Shown here: positions 8,319 to 15,754 of the stretch, in pieces
Position numbering within the stretch: position 1 is the stretch's first letter
How the letters are laid out: each line of letters starts with the position of its first letter
Source of the DNA: Rhodoferax sp.
Lineage (GTDB): Bacteria > Pseudomonadota > Gammaproteobacteria > Burkholderiales > Burkholderiaceae_C
Assembly: GCF_028689295.1 (NCBI RefSeq)
Contig: NZ_JAQTWL010000019.1
Location: 1-42,924, forward strand
Direction of reading: 5' to 3'
DNA: 42,924 nt
Notes under the pieces: model-generated
Databases searched by the model: none
Told to the model about the DNA's origin: nothing
What the model saw: only the letters and a program-made list of their open reading frames with translations
Translations under genes and position numbers: made by a program

Positions 8319-8920
8319 TGAAAGGCCCGCCAGCCCCACCAGATGCGTGTGGCCGTGGTGATGGTGCAGAGCGCGGCAAAGCCATAGGCCAGCTCGATGA
8401 ACAGGCCGGGCCAGACACACATGGCCATGAAACAGGCGAGGGTTTCGCTGGCTTCGGTCAGTCCGCCCAGAAAATAGAACGACTTGTCGGGCGTGGCCAG
8501 GTTGCTTGAGCCCCGCTTGGCCGCCAGCACGGCAAAGGCCAGAAAGCTCGAGCCGGTGCCAATGAACGCTGCCAGCAGCACCGCCGCCGGCAGCGCGTTG
8601 CGAGCCGGGTCGCTGAAGGCAAAGGCCAGCGGGATGCTGGCGTAGAAGACAAAGTCGAACGCAATGTCCAAAAAGCCGCCGGCATCGGTCGGCTGGGTCA
8701 GGCGCGCCACGGCGCCATCGAGCGCATCCAGCAGCCTTGACACCAGGATCACGATGGCCCCCACAAGATACGCTTGAAAGGCAATCAAAAATGCGGCAAA
8801 AAGTCCCAACAAAAAGCCCAGCAGCGTGAGCTGATTGGCCGACAGGCCCATGCGCCTGGCCTGCCGCGCAAGGCGTTGGATCCAGGGGGCGATGCGTAGG
8901 CTGACAGAGCGGTCGAACAT
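8315..8920 (-). CDS. CDP-alcohol phosphatidyltransferase family membrane protein
   Basis: A 201-residue integral membrane protein with about five to six hydrophobic helices. It carries the CDP-alcohol phosphotransferase signature DxxDGxxAR, then G-x3-D-x3-D (LLDALDGAVAR through GGFLDIAFD). The spacing between Arg and Gly is one residue shorter than in PgsA. Such enzymes displace CMP from CDP-diacylglycerol or a similar donor with an alcohol; the alcohol here is unknown. The start chosen gives MFDRSVSLRIAPW. A longer reading to 9007 would add an uncharged, non-family N-terminus. The stop overlaps the start of the DUF3047 gene, so the two form an operon and may act on the same envelope lipid. 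Confidence 0.87.
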   Translation of the reverse strand: MFDRSVSLRIAPWIQRLARQARRMGLSANQLTLLGFLLGLFAAFLIAFQAYLVGAIVILVSRLLDALDGAVARLTQPTDAGGFLDIAFDFVFYASIPLAFAFSDPARNALPAAVLLAAFIGTGSSFLAFAVLAAKRGSSNLATPDKSFYFLGGLTEASETLACFMAMCVWPGLFIELAYGFAALCTITTATRIWWGWRAFQ

Positions 8921-9031
8921 GGATAAATTCAAACAGGTTAAGCTTCGTTGTGACAAGCATAGCGGACCCGGGCGCCAGGTCGGCACGCCAGCGCTCTGTA
9001 AATGCACTCTTTTACCCGATTGGAGCTATGA

Positions 9032-9604
9032 ATGAAGAAAACCCTGTTGGCCTTGTTGCTGCTGACCAGCGCTGCCGCCTTTGCCCAAACCAGCCCGGCC
9101 AAACAGGCGCTGGTTGACAAATTGCTTGAGTTGCAACGTGCCGGCATCGAGCAGTCGGCGCAGGCGCTCGCCCTGCGCCCCGCGTTGCAAATGGAGCAGG
9201 CGGTGAGCGTGGCCCTGCAAACCCGCGTGCCGCCTGAAAAGCGTGAGGCGGTGGCCAAGGAAGTCCAGGCCGATTTGAAAAAATATGCCGAAGAGGTGGT
9301 GCCCCTGATGCGCCAGAAGGCCGTCAAGCTGGCTCCCGGAACGGTGGGCGTGCTGCTGGCAGAAAAATTTTCCGAGGATGAGCTCAAGCAGCTCATCGCC
9401 CTCATCGAATCCCCGGTAAATCGTAAATATCAGCAAATGGGTGGTGAACTGCAAAAATCCCTGGCCGACAAGCTGGTGGAAGACATGCGCGCCACGGTGG
9501 ACCCCAAGGTCAAGGCGCTGGCCACGGCCATCGACAAGCACCTGGGCTCGCCAAAACCTGCCGCCAAACCGGCAAAAGGCGCTGCGTCTGCCCCTCGGCA
9601 GTAG
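9032..9604 (+). CDS. Exported DUF2059 family protein
   Basis: A 190-residue protein with a clear Sec signal peptide: MKKTLLALLLLTSAAAFA, with cleavage expected after AFA. The mature part is helical. It contains the DUF2059-type core around EVVPLMRQKAVKLAPGTVGVLLAEKFSEDELKQL, split here as EVVPLMRQKAVKL and LAEKFSEDELKQL, followed by IESPVNRKYQQM. It ends in an Ala/Pro/Lys-rich tail that may be disordered. The biochemical role of the family is unknown. It stands alone: the phosphatidyltransferase operon runs away from it, and a 248-bp gap separates it from the next gene. Confidence 0.85.
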   Translation: MKKTLLALLLLTSAAAFAQTSPAKQALVDKLLELQRAGIEQSAQALALRPALQMEQAVSVALQTRVPPEKREAVAKEVQADLKKYAEEVVPLMRQKAVKLAPGTVGVLLAEKFSEDELKQLIALIESPVNRKYQQMGGELQKSLADKLVEDMRATVDPKVKALATAIDKHLGSPKPAAKPAKGAASAPRQ

Positions 9605-9610
9605 TCAAGG

Positions 9611-9629
9611 CCCTCTTGCACAGAGAGGG
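9611..9629. other. Short hairpin after the DUF2059 gene
   Basis: CCCTCT and AGAGGG form a 6-bp stem with a 7-nt loop, 7 bp after the stop. No T-run follows, so intrinsic termination is doubtful. Confidence 0.3.
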
Positions 9630-9766
9630 TCTACACCAATTTGCCGATTATTTGATGTAAAGCAAGCATTGCCCCTGAAAAATATAGTTGATAAGTGTTT
9701 ACCCTTGGTTCGCAAATTACCGAGCTTTTCATCAGAAAACTGTAAGCAAGCCCCGTGATAGTCCAC

Positions 9767-9838
9767 CCCGCAACACTGCGGGCTGGATACCGCGTAATGT
9801 ACGGGCGCAGCAAGCAATTGCTGTTTTGTCTTATTTCT
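9767..9838 (+). promoter_or_regulatory. Leader hairpins before the DUF4212/symporter operon; the second is terminator-like
   Basis: Two stems lie in the leader of the symporter operon. CCCGCA/TGCGGG (9767-9782, loop ACAC) is a 6-bp stem. CAGCAA/TTGCTG (9808-9823) is a 6-bp stem closed by a GCAA tetraloop and followed directly by TTTTGTCTTATTTCT, which has the layout of a weak intrinsic terminator. The operon's Shine-Dalgarno (AGGAG) begins about 20 bases later. This could be an attenuator or the end of a short leader RNA. I could not pick a convincing promoter in 9630-9766. Confidence 0.4.
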
Positions 9839-9852
9839 AAACAGGAGACTTC

Positions 9853-10113
9853 ATGAAGCATGACTACGACAGTGGTGCCTACTGGAAGGAAACCATCAAA
9901 CTTTTGAGGAATGTGCTGATCCTCTGGTTTCTGGTGTCTTTCGGGGCGGGCATTTTATTTGTTGACTTTTTCAACCAATTCCACCTCGGTGGTTACCCCT
10001 TGGGCTTCTGGTTTGCACACCAGGGTTCCATGTACATCTTCGTGGCGCAGATTTTTTACTACGCCTGGCGCATGAATAACCTGGACATCAAGTTCGATGT
10101 TCATGAAGACTGA
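9853..10113 (+). CDS. DUF4212 small subunit of a sodium/solute symporter
   Basis: An 86-residue membrane protein with two transmembrane helices, about residues 20-42 and 54-75. Family features are YWKETIKLL near the N-terminus, LWFLVSFGAGILFVDFFN, the GGYPLGFWFAHQGS turn and YAWRMNNLD at the end. DUF4212 proteins are encoded directly upstream of VC_2705-type sodium/solute symporters and are thought to be their small subunit; that partner follows here after 10 bp. An AGGAG box lies 6-7 bases before the ATG. It should sit in the inner membrane with the symporter. Confidence 0.92.
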   Translation: MKHDYDSGAYWKETIKLLRNVLILWFLVSFGAGILFVDFFNQFHLGGYPLGFWFAHQGSMYIFVAQIFYYAWRMNNLDIKFDVHED

Positions 10114-10123
10114 GGACTAAAAC

Positions 10124-11929
10124 ATGGATCTTCAAACCACAATCTACCTCATGGTGGGCCTGAGCTTTGCGCTCTACATCGGTATTGCCGTCTGGGCACG
10201 TGCCGGTACCACCAGTGAGTTCTACTCTGCGGGCGGCTCGGTGCACCCGGTGCTCAACGGCATGGCCACCGGCGCTGACTGGATGTCTGCTGCATCGTTC
10301 ATCTCCATGGCCGGCCTGATCGCCAACATGGGTTACGGTGGCGCCTTGTTCCTGATGGGCTGGACCGGTGGCTACGTGCTGCTGGCGATGTTGCTGGCAC
10401 CCTACCTGCGCAAGTTCGGCAAATTTACCGTGCCGCAGTTCATTGGTGACCGCTTCTACTCCAAGGGCGCTGCCATGATCGCCGTGCTGTGCCTGCTGAC
10501 CGCCTCACTGACCTACATCATTGGTCAGATGACGGGTGTCGGCGTGGCGTTCGCGCGCTTTTTGGGCGTGTCCGCCGACGTGGGTATCTATGTCGGTATG
10601 GGCATCGTGTTCCTGTACGCCGTGTTCGGCGGCATGAAGGGCATCACCTACACCCAGGTGGCGCAATACATCGTGCTGATTCTGGCCTACACCATTCCTG
10701 CGATCTTCATCTCCTTGCAGCTAACAGGTAATTTCCTGCCCCAGTTGGGTCTGGGCAGCACGATGACAGGTACCGATATGTCGCTATTGGCGAAGCTGGA
10801 CGGTGTGGTAACTGACCTCGGCTTTGGCAAATACACCACCACCACGGCGGGTAGCACACTCAATATGTTTGTGTACACCATGTCGCTGATGATCGGTACT
10901 GCCGGTCTGCCGCACGTGATCATGCGCTTCTTCACGGTGCCTACCGTGAAAGACGCACGCTCAAGCGCTGGCTGGGCGCTGGTGTTCATTGCCATTCTGT
11001 ACACCACGGCCCCTGCTGTGGCGGCCATGGCCAAGCTGAACCTGCATGCCACGGTCAATACGGCTGTAGTGAAGGGCGGCGATTTGTATGCCCCTGAAGC
11101 CAGCATTCAGGCCGAAGGTCGTCCTGACTGGATGAAGCGCTGGGAAAAGACCGGTCTGCTGAAGTTCACCGACAAGAACGGTGACGGCCGCATCCAGTAC
11201 TACAACGACAAGTCCAAAAACCCTGACGCTGTGGCCAAAGCCACGGCTGCGGGCTGGAAGGGTAACGAGCTCGAAGTGAACGCCGACATTATTGTGCTGG
11301 CCAACCCTGAAATTGCCTTGCTGCCCAACTGGGTGATCGGTCTGGTGGCTGCTGGCGGTTTGGCCGCTGCGCTGTCCACCGCTGCGGGCTTGCTGATGGC
11401 CATTTCTTCGGCCGTGTCGCACGACCTGATCAAGGGCATCTTCATGCCGGAAATCTCTGAAAAGGGTGAACTGCTGGCTGGCAAGATTGCCATGGCTGTT
11501 GCGATTGTGGTGTCGGGCTACCTGGGCTTGAATCCGCCAGGGTTTGCGGCCGGTACCGTGGCGCTGGCCTTTGGTATTGCCGCTTCGTCGCTGTTCCCGG
11601 CCATCATGATGGGTATCTTCAGCAAGAAGATGAACAAGGAAGGCGCCATGGCCGGTATGCTGGCGGGCTTGTTCATCACATTGTTCTACGTGTTTGCGCA
11701 CAAGGGTATCTTCTTTATCAAGGGCACAGACTTCCTGCCCTTGATCGGTGGCGCCAACCCCTTCTTCGGCATCACGCCTGAAGCCTTCGGTGCCATTGGC
11801 GCGCTGGTGAACTTTGCGGTGGCTTTTGCTGTCGATAAGGTCACCCCCGAGCCACCCGAGCATATTCAGCACATGGTTGAATCTGTGCGTATTCCGCGCG
11901 GTTCCAAAATTGTGGACGGCGCGCACTAA
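10124..11929 (+). CDS. Sodium:solute symporter, VC_2705 subfamily (acetate-like substrate likely)
   Basis: A 601-residue inner-membrane transporter of the SSS family with about 13 predicted helices. The N-terminal part includes YSAGGSVHPVLNGMATGADWMSAASF, typical of the ActP/VC_2705 branch, so a short monocarboxylate such as acetate is the likely substrate. A hydrophilic insertion of about 100 residues (roughly 310-390) carries an EF-hand-like loop, DKNGDGRIQYYN at residues 350-361. VC_2705 proteins are longer than ActP partly because of this region. It follows the DUF4212 gene by 10 bp, with GAGGA before the ATG. Two hairpins, the second with a T-tract, follow the stop. Not named actP because it belongs to the distinct DUF4212-partnered branch. 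Confidence 0.92.
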   Translation: MDLQTTIYLMVGLSFALYIGIAVWARAGTTSEFYSAGGSVHPVLNGMATGADWMSAASFISMAGLIANMGYGGALFLMGWTGGYVLLAMLLAPYLRKFGKFTVPQFIGDRFYSKGAAMIAVLCLLTASLTYIIGQMTGVGVAFARFLGVSADVGIYVGMGIVFLYAVFGGMKGITYTQVAQYIVLILAYTIPAIFISLQLTGNFLPQLGLGSTMTGTDMSLLAKLDGVVTDLGFGKYTTTTAGSTLNMFVYTMSLMIGTAGLPHVIMRFFTVPTVKDARSSAGWALVFIAILYTTAPAVAAMAKLNLHATVNTAVVKGGDLYAPEASIQAEGRPDWMKRWEKTGLLKFTDKNGDGRIQYYNDKSKNPDAVAKATAAGWKGNELEVNADIIVLANPEIALLPNWVIGLVAAGGLAAALSTAAGLLMAISSAVSHDLIKGIFMPEISEKGELLAGKIAMAVAIVVSGYLGLNPPGFAAGTVALAFGIAASSLFPAIMMGIFSKKMNKEGAMAGMLAGLFITLFYVFAHKGIFFIKGTDFLPLIGGANPFFGITPEAFGAIGALVNFAVAFAVDKVTPEPPEHIQHMVESVRIPRGSKIVDGAH

Positions 11930-11954
11930 GCTGGCGCCAACAACCTGAGTCAAC

Positions 11955-11980
11955 CCCTTGCCCACAGCCGTGGGCAAGGG
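11955..11980. other. Perfect 11-bp hairpin downstream of the symporter gene
   Basis: CCCTTGCCCAC and GTGGGCAAGGG pair perfectly around an AGCC loop, 25 bp after the symporter stop. No T-run follows. It may block 3' exonucleases or act with the terminator that begins 13 bp later. Confidence 0.6.
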
Positions 11981-11992
11981 TGACAATCAAAG

Positions 11993-12029
11993 CCCTGTCG
12001 GTCAACATGCTGGCAGGGTTTTTTATTTT
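11993..12029 (+). terminator. Rho-independent terminator of the symporter operon
   Basis: CCCTGTCGG and CTGGCAGGG form a 9-bp stem with two G-U pairs and an 8-nt loop. It is followed by TTTTTTATTTT. It ends only 16 bp before the next gene, so the downstream sensor genes need either read-through or a promoter within or upstream of this region. Confidence 0.8.
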
Positions 12030-12044
12030 GTTCTGGAGCCTGAC

Positions 12045-12398
12045 ATGGTGTTTGATATCAGCGTCGCAATGACGTGGATTTTGTTTTTGGCGCTTTTCCC
12101 CATCAGTTTTGTCTGGCTGCGCCGGGCTTGGCGCATTGTGATGAATCGGGACTTTTCCGAAGTGGCCGTCAAGCGCGGCGAGGCGCCGCCCAACCCGGAA
12201 AAATTTGCGCCGTACGAGATGGCGATCAATCTGGTGAGTGGTGTCATCATCGTGTGTGTGATTGGCGCTGTACTGGGCGGCTATTGGGAATACAGCACCT
12301 GGAGCGCCATTGCCGGCAGCACCATCTGGTGCAAGTTCATTGCCAGTTTTGCGCTCAGCCGCCATGCCCATGCCAGTTGGCTCAAGGGCAAGGCCTGA
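12045..12398 (+). CDS. Small membrane protein of unknown function (117 aa)
   Basis: The start gives MVFDISVAMTWILFLALFP, with GGAG six bases upstream. The frame is open back to 11958 but that part is terminator DNA. Two or three helices are visible: about residues 7-27, 63-85 and a weaker one near 90-105. A basic, hydrophilic stretch between them contains RRAWRIVMNRDFSEVAVKRGE. No domain is recognised. It lies between the symporter operon's terminator and the symporter-fused histidine kinase and is followed 33 bp later by another small membrane protein. Its position suggests an accessory part of the sensor, but that is inference. Confidence 0.7.
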   Translation: MVFDISVAMTWILFLALFPISFVWLRRAWRIVMNRDFSEVAVKRGEAPPNPEKFAPYEMAINLVSGVIIVCVIGAVLGGYWEYSTWSAIAGSTIWCKFIASFALSRHAHASWLKGKA

Positions 12399-12431
12399 GC
12401 ACCGGGTAACATCAACTTTCAGGAGGCAGGC

Positions 12432-12644
12432 ATGGCTGACAGTTTGACGACGCAGCGCCTCGTGGCCCTGTTTTTCTGCGGCTGGCTGGTGCTCAATTTT
12501 CCGCTGCTGGGTCTGTGGGACGTGGATGCCAGCGTGTTTGGGTTGCCGCTTTTCCCGACGGCCCTGATGGCGCTCTGGACGCTGTTGATCGTGGCGTTGG
12601 CGTGGCTGATGGAACGGCACATCTCGCTGGATCAGGAAGACTAG
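12432..12644 (+). CDS. Small two-helix membrane protein of unknown function (70 aa)
   Basis: A strong AGGAGG box precedes the ATG. The 70 residues hold two hydrophobic helices, about 9-29 and 36-60, and a charged tail (MERHISLDQED). Only 2 bp separate its stop from the ATG of the histidine kinase, which points to translational coupling. Small hydrophobic proteins upstream of CbrA/CrbS-type kinases occur elsewhere (CbrX next to CbrA, for example), but I cannot establish homology by eye. Confidence 0.75.
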   Translation: MADSLTTQRLVALFFCGWLVLNFPLLGLWDVDASVFGLPLFPTALMALWTLLIVALAWLMERHISLDQED

Positions 12645-12646
12645 CC

Positions 12647-15367
12647 ATGTTGTCGCCCGTACTGGTGGTCGGGGCTTCGTTTGCTTACCTGCTGCTGCTG
12701 TTTGCGGTGGCCAGCTTTGGCGACTGGCGCGCGGCGCAAGGCCGCTCCATCATTGCCAACCCATGGACCTATGCCCTGTCGCTGGCGGTGTATTGCACCG
12801 CCTGGACCTACTTTGGCAGCGTCGGCCGCGCCGCTTCGGGCGGCATCTGGTTTTTGCCGATTTACCTGGGGCCGACGCTGGCCATGACGCTGGGATGGCT
12901 GGTGCTGCGCAAGATGATCCGCATCGCCAAGACCTACCGCATCACCTCGATCGCCGACTTTATTGGCAGCCGCTACGGCAAAAGCCCGCTGCTCGCCGGG
13001 CTGGTCACGCTGATTGCCGTGGTGGGCATCGTGCCCTATATCGCGCTGCAGCTCAAGGCGGTCTCGGCCGGCTATGGCCTGCTCACGGCGACCACGCTGG
13101 GCGAGTTGCCGGTGCAGGCGCATTGGGCGCAGGACAGCACCTTTTACATGGCGCTGGCGCTGGCGGGTTTCACCATGGTGTTTGGCGCCAGGCACCTGGA
13201 TTCGGCCGAGCGTCACGAGGGACTGGTGGCGGCGATTGCCTTCGAGTCGGTGGTCAAGTTGATAGCCTTTCTGGCGGTGGGGCTGTTCGTGGTCTATGGC
13301 ATGTTCAATGGCCTCAACGACTTGTTCACGCGTGCCCATGCGGTGCCCGAGCTGGCCAAACTGCTGCGGCTGGAACAAAGCGGCAGCTTTGCCTGGACGC
13401 AGTGGTTCGCGCTGACGCTGTTGTCGATGCTGTCGGTGATCTTTTTGCCGCGCCAGTTTCAGGTGATGGTGGTGGAAAACGTGCGCGAGAGCCATCTGCG
13501 CCGGGCGGTCTGGGTGTTTCCGATGTACCTGCTGGCCATCAATCTGTTCGTCTTGCCGATTGCCCTGGGCGGCTTGCTGTACTTCGACGGCGCCAAACTC
13601 AATGCCGACAACTTTGTGCTGTCATTGCCTTTGGCAGCCGGGCAGCCGGCGCTGGCGCTGTTTGCCTTTATCGGCGGCTTGTCGGCAGCCACCGGCATGG
13701 TGATCGTGGAGACCATTGCGGTCTCGACCATGGTCTGCAACGAGCTGGTGATGCCGCTGCTGTTGCGCACCGCCCATTTCAAATCGGAGGCCGGGCACGA
13801 CCTGACGCGTGCGCTGCTGACCATTCGCCGGGCCGCCATTCTGGGGGTGCTGGTGCTGGGTTATGTGTACTACCACCTCGCCGGTGAAGCCTATGCGCTG
13901 GTCAGCATCGGCCTCATCAGCTTTGCGGCGGTGGCCCAGTTTGCGCCGGCGGTGCTCGGCGGCTTGTACTGGAAAGGCGCCACGCGCCAGGGCGCGCTGG
14001 TGGGCCTGTTGGCCGGCTTTGTGATGTGGGGCTACACGCTGATGCTGCCTTCGCTGGCCAAGTCGGGCTGGTTGCCCGATGCATTTCTGATCCAGGGTCT
14101 GTGGGGCTTGAGCTGGCTGCGGCCCGAGCAGTTGTTTGGCCTGCACGGTCTGGACAATCTGACGCATTCGTTGTTCTGGAGTTTGCTGGCCAACATTGGC
14201 GCCTATGTGGGCTTGTCGTTGTGGCGTGCGCCCAGTGGCCAGGAGGCCAGCCAGGCGTTGCTGTTCGTCGATGTGTTCGAGCGCACCACCACGGCGCGGC
14301 CGGTGTTCTGGCGCGGTCGCGCCACGGTGCCGGATCTGCTGCGCCTGTGTGTTCGCTTCATGGGCATGGAGCGGGCACAAGAGCTGTTTTCGTCTTACGC
14401 GCGCCAGGTGGGGGTGAACAGCCTGAGCGGCATCACGCCTGACGCGCGTCTGGTGCAGTTTGTCGAGACCCAATTGGCCGGGGCTGTCGGCAGCGCCTCC
14501 GCCCGGGTGCTGGTGGCCAGCAGTGTCGAGGAAGAAACCCTGACGCCCGACGACGTGCTGCGCATTCTGGACGAAACCTCGCAGTTGCGCGCGCACTCTC
14601 AAGAGCTGGAAGAAAAGTCAGCCTCGCTGGAGCGCGCCACGCGCGAACTGCGCGCCGCCAACGAGCAGCTCAAGAGCCTGGACCGGCTCAAGGACGACTT
14701 CATGTCGTCGGTGACGCACGAGCTGCGCACCCCGCTGACATCCATTCGGGCGCTGGCCGAACTGATGCGCGACGACCCGGCCATGGCCGAGGCGCAGCGC
14801 TGCCAGTTCATCGCCATCATCGTCAGCGAAACCGAGCGTTTGTCGCGGCTGGTGAACCAGGTGCTCGACATGGCCAAGATCGAGTCAGGTCATGCCGAGT
14901 GGCATAACACCGAGGTGGACCTGTGCGCGCTGGTGCAGCAAGCGGTGGTGACCACGTCGGAACTGTTTCGGGAACGCCAGACGCAAGTGAGCGTGACTGT
15001 GCCGGCGCAGCCGCTGATCTTGATGGCCGACCCCGACCGGCTGACCCAGGTGCTGCTCAATTTGCTCTCCAACGCCGGCAAGTTTGTGCCCATTCACGGC
15101 GGTCGGGTTGATGTAAGCCTGGGCAGCGACGATACCGGCGTGACAGTCACCGTGCGTGACAACGGCCCCGGTGTGACGGCAGAGCAGCAGGCGCTGATTT
15201 TCGAGAAATTCCGCCAGGGCGGCGATGCTGCCAACCGGCCGCAGGGCACGGGTCTGGGGCTGCCGATCAGCCGCCAGATCGTGGAGCACTTTGGTGGCAG
15301 ACTGTGGCTGGAGTCACAACCGGGGCAGGGAGCGGCATTTTGCTTTTACCTGCCCTTCAAAATATAA
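12647..15367 (+). CDS. Sodium:solute symporter-fused sensor histidine kinase (CrbS/CbrA type)
   Basis: A 906-residue inner-membrane sensor. Residues 1 to about 500 form an SLC5/SSS transporter-like module with about 13 helices. A linker of about 130 residues and a coiled coil (about 640-685) follow. The HisKA domain has phospho-acceptor H691 in SVTHELRTPLTSIR, and the HATPase_c domain has LLNLLSNAGKF (N box), DNGPGV (G1), FEKFRQGG (F) and GTGLGLPIS (G2), so the kinase looks active. There is no obvious PAS domain, unlike some CrbS proteins. Related kinases control acetate or amino-acid use, and the neighbouring VC_2705 symporter fits a carboxylate signal. The start is the ATG two bases after the preceding small gene; a longer frame upstream is shadow. 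A receiver gene follows after 12 bp. Confidence 0.93.
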   Translation: MLSPVLVVGASFAYLLLLFAVASFGDWRAAQGRSIIANPWTYALSLAVYCTAWTYFGSVGRAASGGIWFLPIYLGPTLAMTLGWLVLRKMIRIAKTYRITSIADFIGSRYGKSPLLAGLVTLIAVVGIVPYIALQLKAVSAGYGLLTATTLGELPVQAHWAQDSTFYMALALAGFTMVFGARHLDSAERHEGLVAAIAFESVVKLIAFLAVGLFVVYGMFNGLNDLFTRAHAVPELAKLLRLEQSGSFAWTQWFALTLLSMLSVIFLPRQFQVMVVENVRESHLRRAVWVFPMYLLAINLFVLPIALGGLLYFDGAKLNADNFVLSLPLAAGQPALALFAFIGGLSAATGMVIVETIAVSTMVCNELVMPLLLRTAHFKSEAGHDLTRALLTIRRAAILGVLVLGYVYYHLAGEAYALVSIGLISFAAVAQFAPAVLGGLYWKGATRQGALVGLLAGFVMWGYTLMLPSLAKSGWLPDAFLIQGLWGLSWLRPEQLFGLHGLDNLTHSLFWSLLANIGAYVGLSLWRAPSGQEASQALLFVDVFERTTTARPVFWRGRATVPDLLRLCVRFMGMERAQELFSSYARQVGVNSLSGITPDARLVQFVETQLAGAVGSASARVLVASSVEEETLTPDDVLRILDETSQLRAHSQELEEKSASLERATRELRAANEQLKSLDRLKDDFMSSVTHELRTPLTSIRALAELMRDDPAMAEAQRCQFIAIIVSETERLSRLVNQVLDMAKIESGHAEWHNTEVDLCALVQQAVVTTSELFRERQTQVSVTVPAQPLILMADPDRLTQVLLNLLSNAGKFVPIHGGRVDVSLGSDDTGVTVTVRDNGPGVTAEQQALIFEKFRQGGDAANRPQGTGLGLPISRQIVEHFGGRLWLESQPGQGAAFCFYLPFKI

Positions 15368-15379
15368 AAGAGGAGCGAG

Positions 15380-15754
15380 ATGAGTCCAAAAATACTGGTG
15401 GCCGATGACGAGCCCAACATCGTGATTTCGCTGGAGTATCTGCTCAAGCGCGAAGGCTACACCGTGGTGATTGCGCGTGACGGCCAGGAGGCGGTGGACG
15501 CCATCACGCGGGAGCAGCCCGACTTGGTGCTGCTCGATGTGATGATGCCAAAAAAGACCGGTTTCGAGGTGTGCCAGGAAGTGCGCGGCCTGGAGGCAGT
15601 GCAGGCCACCAAAATCCTGATGCTGACCGCCAAGGGTCGCGATACCGATGTCGCCAAGGGGCTGGCGCTGGGCGCCGACGCCTACATGACCAAGCCTTTT
15701 GCCACCCGTGAACTGGTGCAAAAGGTGGCCGAGATGTTGGGCCGCACTGCATGA
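15380..15754 (+). CDS. Single-domain response regulator (CheY-like receiver)
   Basis: A 124-residue stand-alone receiver. The acidic pair D9-D10 and E11 follow ILVA; phospho-acceptor D53 lies in LLDVMMPKKTGFE; a Thr in MLTAKGRD and a Lys in YMTKPF complete the active site. There is no output domain, so the protein must act by binding a partner or relaying phosphate. AGGAG precedes the ATG. The gene lies 12 bp after the kinase, and its TGA overlaps the next ATG (15751-15754). The coupled product downstream, the degenerate kinase-exonuclease, is the obvious candidate partner. This differs from Vibrio CrbR, which has a DNA-binding domain. Confidence 0.93.
   Translation: MSPKILVADDEPNIVISLEYLLKREGYTVVIARDGQEAVDAITREQPDLVLLDVMMPKKTGFEVCQEVRGLEAVQATKILMLTAKGRDTDVAKGLALGADAYMTKPFATRELVQKVAEMLGRTA

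Noticed and set aside
8319..8960. Reading the DUF3047 protein as a 460-residue fusion
   Set aside because: The upstream part is a shadow of the phosphatidyltransferase gene in another frame. The real start is the ATG in the ATGA overlap, followed by a signal peptide.
9611..9629. Terminator of the DUF2059 gene
   Set aside because: The stem is short and no T-run follows. It is recorded only as a weak hairpin.
12515..12646. Upstream extension of the SSS histidine kinase
   Set aside because: It overlaps the 70-residue gene that has a perfect AGGAGG, and the extra residues are hydrophilic. The ATG at 12647 starts a normal first helix.
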